Shown here in pieces: positions 54,828 through 62,989 of a stretch of DNA of 64,000 nucleotides; position 1 is the stretch's first letter; each line of letters starts with the position of its first letter. Both the position numbers and the translations under genes were made by a program. The notes under the pieces are model-generated. The model did no database searches and was not told where the DNA came from. It was given only the letters and a program-made list of their open reading frames with translations. This DNA comes from Aquibium microcysteis (GTDB lineage: Bacteria > Pseudomonadota > Alphaproteobacteria > Rhizobiales > Rhizobiaceae): NCBI RefSeq assembly GCF_014495845.1, contig NZ_CP061080.1, forward strand, positions 3,399,001 through 3,463,000, in the 5' to 3' direction.

Positions 54828-55690
54828 TGGTCGAGGCGGAGGGGTTTTCGGCGGCGGCGCGGAAGATCGGGCGGTCGAAGGCGCTCTTGTCGAAATATGT
54901 TCGCGAGCTGGAGGACGAGCTCGGCGCGCTGCTGCTCAACCGTACCACGCGCCAGTTCTCGATGACGGAGGCGGGCCACACCTATTACAAGCGCGCCGTG
55001 GAGATCATCCGCGAGATCGACAGCCTGGCCGATACCGTGCGCGAATCCTCCGGGGACGTGCGCGGCCGCATCAAGCTGTCGGCGCCGCGCACCTTCGCCG
55101 ATGCGCCGATCGGCCAGAGCCTGATCGACTTCGCGCTCGAGCACCCCGACATCGTGCTCGACATCAATCTCGACGACCGTTTCGTCGACCTGGTCGAGGA
55201 AGGCTTCGACCTCGCCATCCGCATCTCGCGGCTGGAGAACTCCTCGCTGATCGCCCGACGGCTGTCGCCCTTCAGCGTCCGGCTCTGCGCTTCGCCCGCG
55301 CTGATCGCGCGCGTCGGCATGCCGCAGACCCCGCAGCAGCTGGCCTCGCGTCCCTGCATCATCGACACCAACGGCCGCTGGCTGTCCAACTGGCCCTTCA
55401 AGGGCGACGGCGGCGAAATGCTGAGCGTGGCGGTGTCGGGGCCGATCGAGGTCAACAGTCCGCTCGCCGCCCGCGCCGCCGCGGTCTCGGGCCTCGGCTT
55501 CTCCATCCTGCCCGACTTCATCGCCGCGCCCGAGATCGAGGCCGGCAACCTCGTCGCGCTGATGGACGACCGGATGTATTCGGGCGGCGGCATCTTCGCC
55601 GTCTACCCGCACCGCCGCTATCTGCCCGCCAAGGTGCGCGTCTTCGTCGATTTCCTGGTGCAGTGGTTCAAGGAGAAGGGGGCCTTGTGA
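54791..55690 (+). CDS. LysR family transcriptional regulator
   Basis: A 299-aa LysR protein. The N-terminal winged HTH begins MDTLTRMRAFIDVVEAEGFS and continues AARKIGRSKALLSKYVRELE. The effector domain spans about 90-295. The start at 54791 is preferred because the truncated copy at 50167 begins with the same ATG right behind the amidase stop; an ATG nine bases earlier (54782) is in frame. Originally it probably regulated, or was co-transcribed with, the amidase. No strong ribosome-binding site is seen for either start, which would fit a displaced 5' end. Confidence 0.92.
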   Translation: MDTLTRMRAFIDVVEAEGFSAAARKIGRSKALLSKYVRELEDELGALLLNRTTRQFSMTEAGHTYYKRAVEIIREIDSLADTVRESSGDVRGRIKLSAPRTFADAPIGQSLIDFALEHPDIVLDINLDDRFVDLVEEGFDLAIRISRLENSSLIARRLSPFSVRLCASPALIARVGMPQTPQQLASRPCIIDTNGRWLSNWPFKGDGGEMLSVAVSGPIEVNSPLAARAAAVSGLGFSILPDFIAAPEIEAGNLVALMDDRMYSGGGIFAVYPHRRYLPAKVRVFVDFLVQWFKEKGAL

Positions 55691-55778
55691 GGAGACGCCG
55701 CAGTCCCAATTCCGCCCGCTTTGTGATAGAGACCTTCGGGCAAATCACCATGTCAGGCAGGGGCCGGTCAGCCGTCCG

Positions 55779-56444
55779 ATGCATCACCTCCCGAGATCGA
55801 TCCTCCGTTCGATGGCCTGCGCGGCGGCGATCGCCGTCCCGGTGCCGGCCCTTTCCCATCCCCACGTCTTCGCAGAGGCCCGCCTCGACGTGACGGTGAC
55901 GCCCCAGGGCGACGTCAAGTCGCTGCGCCACCTCTGGCGTTTCGACGACCTCTTCTCCTCCACCGTGCTGCTCGAATTCGATGCCAACAGCGATCTGAAG
56001 CTGGATGCCGACGAACTGAAGGAGGTGTCCCGGGTCGTCTACGAATCGATCGGCGAGTACGGCTATTTCCAGATGGTCCGCGTCGACGACAAGCCGGTGG
56101 CGATGAAGCCGCCGCCGGGGCTGATGGTCGACTACCAGGATGACCAGCTGATCATCCTGTTCGAATCGGAGCCCGAGAGCGAACTGAAGCTGGCCGGCAA
56201 GCTCGATTTCGGCGTCTACGATCCGACGTTCTACACGGCCATCGACTTCATCGAGGACGAGCAGATGTCGATCGACCGTCTGCCGCAGGGATGCGCGAGC
56301 GCGGTCGTGCGGCCGGATCCGGACGAGGCACTGGTCCAGAACCAGGCCAAGCTGACCGAGGACTATTTCAACGACCCGACGGTCGAGGACATCGGCGCCC
56401 TGTTCGCGACGCGTCTCCAGATCACCTGCGGAGCGGCGGGCTGA
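55779..56444 (+). CDS. DUF1007 family periplasmic protein
   Basis: A 221-aa exported protein with a signal peptide (AACAAAIAVPVPALSHPH-type region, cleavage near residue 26) and the DUF1007 hallmarks HPHVFAEARLDV and LRHLWRFDDLFSSTVLLEFD. Members are regularly encoded beside NicO-type nickel/cobalt transporters, as here, one base apart. They probably assist metal handling in the periplasm. A second ATG at 55812 would give a shorter signal peptide. Confidence 0.9.
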   Translation: MHHLPRSILRSMACAAAIAVPVPALSHPHVFAEARLDVTVTPQGDVKSLRHLWRFDDLFSSTVLLEFDANSDLKLDADELKEVSRVVYESIGEYGYFQMVRVDDKPVAMKPPPGLMVDYQDDQLIILFESEPESELKLAGKLDFGVYDPTFYTAIDFIEDEQMSIDRLPQGCASAVVRPDPDEALVQNQAKLTEDYFNDPTVEDIGALFATRLQITCGAAG

Positions 56445-56445
56445 C

Positions 56446-57516
56446 ATGAACAAGACCGTCGTGCGGGCCGTCTTCGCAGTCCTCGCCGTCACCTACGTGC
56501 TGACCCATTTCCTGGGCCACGCCCATGCCCAGAGTTCGCTCGGCATCGGCACCAACGAGGCGGTGCTGCCGCAGACCGGCATCCTGGCGGGCCTGCTCAA
56601 CTGGGTGAACGTCCAGCAGCAGGGCTTCTACCGGGCGCTCACCGGCGCGTTGAAGGCGATGCGCGAGGATGGCTCGAAGCTCTGGCTGCTGGTCGGCCTG
56701 TCCTTCGCCTATGGCGTGTTCCATGCCGCCGGTCCCGGCCACGGCAAGGCGGTCATATCCTCCTACATGCTGGCCAACGAGGTGGCGCTGCGGCGCGGCG
56801 TGATGCTGTCCTTCGTGTCTTCGATGCTGCAGGGCGCGACCGCGATCGTCGTCGTGGGGGCAGCCTTCCTCGTCCTGCGCGGCACGGCGCTGTCGATGAC
56901 CGACGCGACCTGGTTCCTCGAGACCGCGAGCTATGCGCTGGTCACCGCCTTCGGCGCGTGGCTCCTGTGGCAGAAGCTCGCGCCGCGGGTCGCCCGGTGG
57001 ACGGGCCGCGCACCGGCGCACAGCCTGTCGGCGGCGGCCGTCGCACCCGCCCACGCGCATGCTCATCACCATCATGGCCACGACCATCACGATCACGCCG
57101 CCCACGACCATCATCACCATGACCATGCCGCGGGCGAGGTTTGCGCCACCTGCGGCCACGCCCATGCGCCGGACCCGGCGATGATCGCGGGCGACCGCTT
57201 CGACTGGCGCACCGCCTGGTCGGCGGTGGCCGCCGTCGGCCTGCGGCCGTGCAGCGGCGCGCTGATCGTGCTCACCTTCTCGTTCCTGAACGGCCTGTGG
57301 CTCGGAGGCATCGTCTCGGTCTTCGCCATGGCGATCGGCACGGCGATCACCGTCTCGGCGCTGGCGACCCTGGCCGTCATGGCCAAGACTGTCGCCGTCC
57401 GCATGGCCGGCGACGGCCGCACCGGCAACGTCATCCACGCCGGCATAGAGATCGGCGGCGCGGCGCTGGTGTTCCTGCTCGGGCTGGTGCTGCTGACGGC
57501 CAGCCTGCAGGCGTGA
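56446..57516 (+). CDS. Nickel/cobalt transporter, NicO/RcnA family
   Basis: A 356-aa membrane protein of the NicO family, probably an efflux permease for Ni/Co. There are about seven hydrophobic segments, with GVFHAAGPGHGKAVISSYML (about 89-108) and AVGLRPCSGALIVLTF (about 263-278) as family motifs. A long cytoplasmic loop (about 200-242) is packed with His (units like HHHGHDHHDH) and ends in CATCGHAHAPD, a metal-binding stretch. The first about 25 residues are a further hydrophobic helix. It is coupled to the DUF1007 gene. Confidence 0.9.
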   Translation: MNKTVVRAVFAVLAVTYVLTHFLGHAHAQSSLGIGTNEAVLPQTGILAGLLNWVNVQQQGFYRALTGALKAMREDGSKLWLLVGLSFAYGVFHAAGPGHGKAVISSYMLANEVALRRGVMLSFVSSMLQGATAIVVVGAAFLVLRGTALSMTDATWFLETASYALVTAFGAWLLWQKLAPRVARWTGRAPAHSLSAAAVAPAHAHAHHHHGHDHHDHAAHDHHHHDHAAGEVCATCGHAHAPDPAMIAGDRFDWRTAWSAVAAVGLRPCSGALIVLTFSFLNGLWLGGIVSVFAMAIGTAITVSALATLAVMAKTVAVRMAGDGRTGNVIHAGIEIGGAALVFLLGLVLLTASLQA

Positions 57517-57525
57517 GTGAAGAAT

Positions 57526-57610
57526 TGCGGGGACGGTGTACTTGATTCGGACCGAGTGCCGTTCATGTACAGTCGCGACATTCGACCGAATTAAGTAAAC
57601 TGTCCCCGCA
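57526..57610. repeat. REPIN-like inverted repeat 2
   Basis: TGCGGGGACGGTGTACTTGA (57526-57545) plus TTCGG is repeated in inverted form at 57586-57610 (starting CCGAATTAAGTAAACTGTCC), with 35 bases between. It shares the CGGGGACAGTTT core with REPIN-like repeat 1 at 45.5 kb. It lies between the convergent transporter and DenD-like genes. Confidence 0.7.
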
Positions 57611-57633
57611 TTTCCCGCGTGTCCCGCGAAATT

Positions 57634-58602
57634 CTACGCCATCTCGTCTTCGATATGCGCCCGGATGATCTGGTCGAAACTATCCTCGGCCACGAAGCCC
57701 AGCGCCCGCGCGCGCTCGGCCGAGAAACGCGTCGGCCAGTTCTTCACGATCGACCAGACCGTCTCGTCCGGCTCCTCGCGGATCAGCCTGACGACGTTGT
57801 TGCCGGCGACCCGCTCCAGCGCCTCGATCTGCTCGCCGACGGTGACCGCGACGCCCGGCATGGTGAGGTTGCGGCGCGGGCCGATGGCGGCGCCGTCGAG
57901 ACCGGCGGCATGCACGAGGAAGCCCACCGCCGAACGCGGGCTCGCATGGGTGTGCAGCACGCTGCGCGGCACCGGCAGCACGGCCTCGAGACCTGCCAGC
58001 GGCTCGCGGATGATGCCGGAGAAGAAGCTCGACGCCGCCTTGTTGGGCTTGCCTGGCCGCACGCAGATCGTCGGCAGGCGGATGCCGACGCCGTCGAGGA
58101 AGCCGCGGCGCGAATAGTCGGCGAGCAGCGCTTCGCCGACCAGCTTCTGCGTGCCGTAGGAGGTGAGCGGCGTCGGGTGGAAATCGTCGGGGATGACGTC
58201 GGGGAACGGCGCGCCGAAGACGGCGATCGACGAGGTGAAGACGACACGCGGACGATAGCCCTCGCCCGCCTGCCGGATCGCCTCGAACAGCGCCCGCGTA
58301 CCGTCGAGATTGACGCGATAGCCCTTCTCGAAATCCGCCTCCGCCTCGCCCGAGACGACACCGGCAAGGTGGAAGATCACGTCGGGACGCGGGGCGATCA
58401 GCCAGTCGGCCGCGTTCTCGTCGGCGAGATCGCCGGTCATCGCCGAGACCGTGGCGCCCGGAATGTCGGGCGCATGCGGCGGCACGATGTCGTGCAGATG
58501 CAGTTCGCCGACGCGCCGGCCGCCGAGGCCGCCGTCGCGGACGATCCGGTCGACAAGTTTGCGGCCGATCATCCCGGCGGCGCCCGTGATCAGGATGCGC
58601 AT
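57634..58602 (-). CDS. denD: D-erythronate dehydrogenase-like NAD-dependent epimerase/dehydratase family protein
   Basis: A 322-aa extended SDR. The Rossmann motif ITGAAGMIGRKLVDRIV is at the N-terminus, the active site is SYGTQKLVGEALL (Tyr and Lys), and VFTSSIAVFG precedes it. The sequence resembles DenD, which oxidises D-erythronate (or L-threonate-type four-carbon acids) in sugar-acid catabolism. The start at 58602 has GAGGAGAC upstream. The small membrane protein and an SDR lie just upstream on the same strand. The kinase and isomerase partners of the DenD pathway are not in the window. Confidence 0.8.
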   Translation of the reverse strand: MRILITGAAGMIGRKLVDRIVRDGGLGGRRVGELHLHDIVPPHAPDIPGATVSAMTGDLADENAADWLIAPRPDVIFHLAGVVSGEAEADFEKGYRVNLDGTRALFEAIRQAGEGYRPRVVFTSSIAVFGAPFPDVIPDDFHPTPLTSYGTQKLVGEALLADYSRRGFLDGVGIRLPTICVRPGKPNKAASSFFSGIIREPLAGLEAVLPVPRSVLHTHASPRSAVGFLVHAAGLDGAAIGPRRNLTMPGVAVTVGEQIEALERVAGNNVVRLIREEPDETVWSIVKNWPTRFSAERARALGFVAEDSFDQIIRAHIEDEMA

Positions 58603-58604
58603 GG

Positions 58605-58805
58605 TCAGTCTCCTCGTTTCGCGCGTCCGCGCAGCCAGAACACGCCGAAGAAGGCGAGCACGAAGAGGGCGGCGACCACGGCCGCCAGGATCGGCGAAAT
58701 CTCGCCGAGTGCCAGCATGATCGTCGGCATGAAGAAGGCGACGAGCCCGAACCCGCCCAGGATGAGGAAGGCCGCGATCGCCGCGTTGCGCGTCTTCTCG
58801 TCCAT
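58605..58805 (-). CDS. Small two-helix membrane protein
   Basis: A 66-aa protein starting MDEKTRNAAIAAFLILGGFG. Two hydrophobic helices (about 8-32 and 38-58) and a basic C-terminal end (WLRGRAKRGD) suggest an inner-membrane protein. Its ATG overlaps the SDR stop and its end is two bases before the DenD-like start, so it is part of that operon. No family was recognised. Confidence 0.7.
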   Translation of the reverse strand: MDEKTRNAAIAAFLILGGFGLVAFFMPTIMLALGEISPILAAVVAALFVLAFFGVFWLRGRAKRGD

Positions 58806-59563
58806 CACAGCGTCCATCCGCCGTCGACGGGGATCGCCACGCCCGTCGTGAAGGCGGCTTCGTTCGAGGCGAGGTAGACGGCGAGCGCGGCGATCTCGGA
58901 CGCCTCGCCGACGCGGCCCATGGGCTGGCGCGAGACGAACATCTCCATCGCCTTGTCGGTGCCGCCCACCGACTTGCCGAGTTCCTCGACGCGCGCCTCC
59001 CAGGAGGGCGAGCGCACGGTACCCGGGCAGATGGCATTGCAGCGCACGCCCTGCCGCACGTAATCGATGGCGACGGCCTTCGTCAGGCCGATCACGGCGG
59101 CCTTGGTGGCGCCGTAGACATAGCGGTTCGGGGCGCCCTTGATGGAGGAGGCGCCCGAGGACATGTTGACGATCGAGGCCGACGCGCCGGTCTCCCTGGC
59201 CCGCGCCAGCATTCCGGGCAGGAAGGCGCGGATCATCCGGTGCATCGATTTCACGTTGAGATCGAAGGAGAAATCGAAGGCCTCGTCGTCGCAGTCGAGC
59301 ACGGTGCCGTGGTGCACGAAGCCCGCGACGTTGACGAGGATATCGACCGGCCCGACCTTCTGCGCATAGGCGGCGACCGCCTTCGACGACAGCACGTCGA
59401 GCTTCGCCTTCTTCGCCTTCGAAAGCCCGTCCAGCTTGTCGCGCGCGATGTCGGAGGCGTGCACGGTCGCCCCCTCGGCCACGAAGGCTTCCGCGATCGC
59501 CCGCCCGATGCCCTGCCCGGCGGCCGTCACCACCGCGATCCTGCCCTTCAGTCGTCCCGCCAT
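58805..59563 (-). CDS. SDR family oxidoreductase (DHRS6 / 2-keto-3-deoxy-L-fuconate dehydrogenase type)
   Basis: A 252-aa classical SDR. The cofactor motif is VTAAGQGIGRAIAEAF (TAAGQGIG variant). Asp38 in ASDIARDKL favours NAD. The catalytic residues are Asn in LNVKSMHRMI, Ser in IVNMSSGASS, and Tyr-Lys in YVYGATKAAVIGL. The overall wording, including AGFVHHGTVLDCDDEAFDFS, resembles DHRS6/2-keto-3-deoxy-L-fuconate dehydrogenases. With the DenD-like enzyme it points to sugar-acid catabolism. Confidence 0.85.
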   Translation of the reverse strand: MAGRLKGRIAVVTAAGQGIGRAIAEAFVAEGATVHASDIARDKLDGLSKAKKAKLDVLSSKAVAAYAQKVGPVDILVNVAGFVHHGTVLDCDDEAFDFSFDLNVKSMHRMIRAFLPGMLARARETGASASIVNMSSGASSIKGAPNRYVYGATKAAVIGLTKAVAIDYVRQGVRCNAICPGTVRSPSWEARVEELGKSVGGTDKAMEMFVSRQPMGRVGEASEIAALAVYLASNEAAFTTGVAIPVDGGWTL

Positions 59564-59654
59564 GTGTCCTCCCGTCCGACGCTCGCGCCGTACTCGGGCG
59601 CATCCTTGCCTCTCGACTAGCTAAGGCTTTTGGGCCTCGAACGCAAAGCCACTC

Positions 59655-60635
59655 TCAGTGCAGATGGCGAGGCGCTGATGGGTCGCCGTGGGGGTGTTCA
59701 TGTCCGTGGCCATCGTGATGGCTGTCGGCGCAGCAGTCGTATTCCGGCTCGACGGTGGCGTGGCGGATGCCGTGCGTACCGGCGAGACGGCGCTTGATCG
59801 CGCCGATGGCGGCGTGTGCGTCGGCACCCGGATCGAGTCTGGCGTGAAGCGTCGCCACGGTTCGCGCGCCGTCGAGCGACCAGACGTGCATGTGATGGAC
59901 GTCGCGCACCTCCGCCACCGAGGCGACGAGGTCGCGGGCGACGCCATCGCGGTCGATGCCGCCGGGCGTTCCTTCCAGCAGCACGTGGCCTGCGTCGCGC
60001 ACCAGAGCCCAGGCGCTGCGGAACAGCAGCAACGCCACCAGCACCGACAGGATCGGGTCGATCGGGTACCAGCCCGTGGCGAGGATCACGCCCGCGGCGA
60101 CCAGCGCCGCCACCGATCCGAGCAGGTCGCCGATGACGTGCAGCAGCGCGCCGCGCATGTTGAGATCGTCGCGGTCGCCGCCGTGCAACACCAGGAAGGC
60201 CCCCACGTTGACCGCCAGACCGATCAGCGCGATGACCAGCATCGGCGCGCCGAGAACCGGGCTCGGCTGCTCGAAGCGCTGCCAGGCCTCCCAGACGATC
60301 CACGCGCCGATGACGAAGATGGCGAGCCCGTTGGTGTAGGCCACGAGCGTCTTCAGTCTGTCATAGCCGAAGCTCAGCCGCGCCGTCGCCTGCCGTCCGG
60401 CGAGATGGAAGGCATACCAGGCAAAGAACAGCGCGACCGAATCGGTCAGCATGTGGCCGGCATCGGCGATCAGCGCCAGCGACCCCGTCAGCACGCCGCC
60501 GACGGCTTCCGCCAGCATGAAGCCTCCGGTCAGCAGCGCGGCGATCAGGATGCGCCGCTTGCTGCCGGCGTCAGCGCCATGGGCGTGACCATGATGGTCG
60601 TGGCTGCCATGAGGATGTGCGTGAGCGTGTCCCAA
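59655..60635 (-). CDS. Cation diffusion facilitator (CDF) metal transporter
   Basis: A 326-aa zinc/cobalt exporter of the CDF family. Six transmembrane helices span about 27-215, with the metal-site motifs HMLTD (helix 2) and HVIGD (helix 5). A His-rich N-terminus (HAHAHPHGSHDHHGHAHG) and C-terminal tail (DSHHDGHGHEHPHGD) flank them, and CC near the end adds ligands. The start is TTG at 60635 with GAAGGA upstream. With the NicO exporter nearby it adds to metal efflux. Confidence 0.92.
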   Translation of the reverse strand: MGHAHAHPHGSHDHHGHAHGADAGSKRRILIAALLTGGFMLAEAVGGVLTGSLALIADAGHMLTDSVALFFAWYAFHLAGRQATARLSFGYDRLKTLVAYTNGLAIFVIGAWIVWEAWQRFEQPSPVLGAPMLVIALIGLAVNVGAFLVLHGGDRDDLNMRGALLHVIGDLLGSVAALVAAGVILATGWYPIDPILSVLVALLLFRSAWALVRDAGHVLLEGTPGGIDRDGVARDLVASVAEVRDVHHMHVWSLDGARTVATLHARLDPGADAHAAIGAIKRRLAGTHGIRHATVEPEYDCCADSHHDGHGHEHPHGDPSAPRHLH

Positions 60636-60764
60636 TCCCGTGTCCTTCCGGCTGTCGGTTCGACGATCGATGGGTTGGCGGTATTCGCCTGCCGTCGCCC
60701 ATTGGTCTGCCCGGGCAGCCGAAAAGGCAAGCCCCGCAGTGTCGCATGCAACGACGGAGGCGCA

Positions 60765-61490
60765 TCACGGGTTGCGGAAATCCTCCAGCCGGCGGATCTG
60801 CCGGCCGGCCGCGTCGAAGTTCGACGGGTCGAGCCAGGCCCGGTAGGCGTCGCGGATCGGCGGCCATTCCTGCGCCAGCAGGGTGAAGACCGCGACGTCC
60901 GCACTGCGTCCGTCATGGACGTAGCGCTGGCGGATGACGCCGTCGCGGTGCCAGCCGATTCGCGCGATGTGTTGCAGCGCCGCTTCGTTGTCGAGCGCGA
61001 TATGGCATTCGTAGCGCCGGAAACCGCAGGTGTCGAAGACCATGGATCCCATGAGATAGGCCACCTCGGTGGACCCCGTTGCACGCCGCATCGACCCGCC
61101 GACCGCCGAGAGTGCGAGTTCGACCGATCCGTGCACGTAGTCGATCGCGCTGAGGCAGCGGACGCCCGTCGCACGTCCGCTCGCCTTGTCGATGAGCGCG
61201 AAATAGAGCCGTCGCGGCCGCCGACGGCGGAACGGCCGGGCGAGCCGGTGGAGCAGCGTCGCGCGGCTCGCCGTGGCAAATGCCCGGAAGAAGGCGTCCC
61301 GGCCGTCGAAGTGCGGCAGTCCCGTGTGTCTCAGGTGCTTCGAAACCGTTTCGGCCGTCCCGCCGAAAGCCTCCCAGAGGTCGCCGCCGTGGCGGCGCAG
61401 GTCGAGCGGGACGATGCGGGCGTACCGCCCTTCGATGGGCGTGAGCGGGATGTCGCGGGCGCCCCGCCAGTTCCTGACCTCGACGCTCAC
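60765..61490 (-). CDS. GNAT family acetyltransferase, RimJ/RimL-like (paralogue 1)
   Basis: A 241-aa GNAT of the RimJ/RimL type. The N-terminus includes GYARIVPLDL-like YARIVPLDLRRHGGDLWEA, and the core GGSMRRATGSTEVAYLMGSM, then FRRYECHIALDNEAALQHIA. The GTG at 61490 is chosen as start. It shares its plan and the ending LDPSNFDAAGRQIRRLEDFR with the next gene, so the two arose by tandem duplication. The substrate may be a protein N-terminus or a small molecule. Confidence 0.82.
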   Translation of the reverse strand: MSVEVRNWRGARDIPLTPIEGRYARIVPLDLRRHGGDLWEAFGGTAETVSKHLRHTGLPHFDGRDAFFRAFATASRATLLHRLARPFRRRRPRRLYFALIDKASGRATGVRCLSAIDYVHGSVELALSAVGGSMRRATGSTEVAYLMGSMVFDTCGFRRYECHIALDNEAALQHIARIGWHRDGVIRQRYVHDGRSADVAVFTLLAQEWPPIRDAYRAWLDPSNFDAAGRQIRRLEDFRNP

Positions 61491-61518
61491 GAGAACACCT
61501 CCCGGATGAGGCAGGGCG

Positions 61519-62190
61519 TTACCGGCGACAATGTTCCAAGCGCCGAACCTGCCGTCCTTCACTATCGAAGTTCACCGGATCGAGCCAGCGTTCGAAGGCC
61601 TCGCGCAGAGCCGGCCACTCGCCGTCGACGATCGAGAACCAGGCCGTGTCCCGGTTCTCGCCCTTGACGATCAGGTGCTGGCGGAAGACGCCCTCGAAGG
61701 TGAAGCCGAAGCGCACGGCCGCCCGCTTGGACGGTTCGTTGCGGTCGTTGCACTTCCACTCGTAGCGACGGTAACCGAGATCGTCGAAGACATGGCGGGC
61801 GAAGAGGAAGAAGGCCTCGGTGGCGGCCGGCCGCCGCGCCATGTCCGGACCCCAGCAGATGTTGCCGATCTCGATCACGCCGAAGGCCGGATCGATGCGC
61901 ATCAGCGTCTGCCGACCGAGCACGCTGCCCGTCGTCCTGTCCACGACGGCGTAGAACAGGGGGTCCTCGCTCGCCGCCGACTTCTCCAGCCAGGGCTGGA
62001 AGGCGGCGCGGTCGGCGGGCGGATATTCGAACAGCCAGCGGAACCGCTCCTCCGCGCCCGGAGCCGTCGACGCCGCGTACAGGCCGTCGCCATGCCGGGC
62101 GGCATCGAGCGGCTCCAGCCGCACCAGCCGGCCTTCGAGCGTCGTGCGCTGGGGACGTGGGCGGGGCGTCCAGGTGGAGAGGTCGGACAC
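61519..62190 (-). CDS. GNAT family acetyltransferase, RimJ/RimL-like (paralogue 2)
   Basis: A 223-aa GNAT. Motifs include EGRLVRLEPLDAARHGDGLY, GNICWGPDMARRPAATEAFF (acetyl-CoA site) and YRRYEWKCNDRNEPSKRAAV, then GFTFEGVFRQHLIVKG, as in RimJ/RimL-type enzymes. It is upstream of paralogue 1 on the same strand, 28 bases apart, and ends with LDPVNFDSEGRQVRRLEHCR. It starts 92 bases from the divergent antitoxin gene. Confidence 0.88.
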   Translation of the reverse strand: MSDLSTWTPRPRPQRTTLEGRLVRLEPLDAARHGDGLYAASTAPGAEERFRWLFEYPPADRAAFQPWLEKSAASEDPLFYAVVDRTTGSVLGRQTLMRIDPAFGVIEIGNICWGPDMARRPAATEAFFLFARHVFDDLGYRRYEWKCNDRNEPSKRAAVRFGFTFEGVFRQHLIVKGENRDTAWFSIVDGEWPALREAFERWLDPVNFDSEGRQVRRLEHCRR

Positions 62191-62282
62191 ATGCGGCTCC
62201 TTGAAAGCAGGCGGGTGGCAGCATATGCTTCCGGCATGCTTTCATCCACTCCGTTTGCGAAAGCTCAACCGGCGATCGGGTC

Positions 62283-62582
62283 ATGGCCATCACCATCCGC
62301 AACAAGGCGACGGAAGACCTGATCCGCAGAATCGGCAGCCGCACGGGCGAAGGCCCGAGCGCCGTCATTCGCCGGTTGGCCGAGAAGGAAGAGGGAAAAA
62401 ACCTGCCCGGCGTACCCGAAGCCGAAGTGCAACGGCGCATCGCGGAGTTCGAGGCGATCGCGAGGAAGTTTCCGCCGCCCGATCCGAAGCCATCCTGGGC
62501 GGAAATCGAGCGGGAGATGGATGAGATTTTCGACGACGCTCCAGATGATGGATGGATGTCACGGTCAGTTCGACGACCATGA
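62283..62582 (+). CDS. VapB-like (Rv0623-type) antitoxin
   Basis: A 99-aa antitoxin. The N-terminal MAITIRNKATEDLIRRIGSR, followed by TGEGPSAVIRRLAEKEE, is the ribbon-helix-helix DNA-binding part of VapB/Rv0623-type antitoxins. The acidic, Pro-rich C-terminal part (about 60-99) should wrap the toxin. Its TGA overlaps the vapC start (ATGA at 62579-62582). It probably autoregulates from the 92-bp upstream gap. Confidence 0.85.
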   Translation: MAITIRNKATEDLIRRIGSRTGEGPSAVIRRLAEKEEGKNLPGVPEAEVQRRIAEFEAIARKFPPPDPKPSWAEIEREMDEIFDDAPDDGWMSRSVRRP

Positions 62583-62986
62583 TCGTTGTAGACACATCGG
62601 TGCTCGCCAGGATGTTCCTTCGCGAAAATGGCTACCAAACGCTCCAGCGAGCTGTCTTTGCTTCCGTTTCGGCCCAGGTCCCGGTGTGCTGCGTGGTCGA
62701 ATTCGTAGCCCTTCGCCGTCTCGGCGAATCCCGCATGGCATGGTTGGAACGGTTCCTCGATCGCAAAAGCGTTCATGTGGTGGGCGTGGGCCCCGAACAC
62801 GGGGAACTGGCGACGCATGCCGCACTGAAGTACGGAAAGGGTTCCGGTCATCCGGCGCAGCTAAACTTTGGCGACTGCCTCGTCTATGCCGTGGCCCGGT
62901 ATCGCGACCTGCCTCTCCTTTTCGTCGGTGACGATTTCGGCCGGACCGACGTGATCCCGGCACTACCCCAAAGCATCACAGGATAG
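62579..62986 (+). CDS. vapC: VapC-family PIN-domain toxin
   Basis: A 135-aa PIN-domain ribonuclease. Acidic metal ligands are visible: Asp5 in MIVVDTSVLARMFL, the Glu in CCVVEFVALRRLG, Asp in LNFGDCLVYAVAR, and Asp in LLFVGDDFGRTDV. The start at 62579 in the ATGA overlap is preferred over 62552, because VapC proteins begin at this hydrophobic strand. With the antitoxin it forms a complete type II toxin-antitoxin pair. Confidence 0.9.
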   Translation: MIVVDTSVLARMFLRENGYQTLQRAVFASVSAQVPVCCVVEFVALRRLGESRMAWLERFLDRKSVHVVGVGPEHGELATHAALKYGKGSGHPAQLNFGDCLVYAVARYRDLPLLFVGDDFGRTDVIPALPQSITG

Positions 62987-62989
62987 ACC

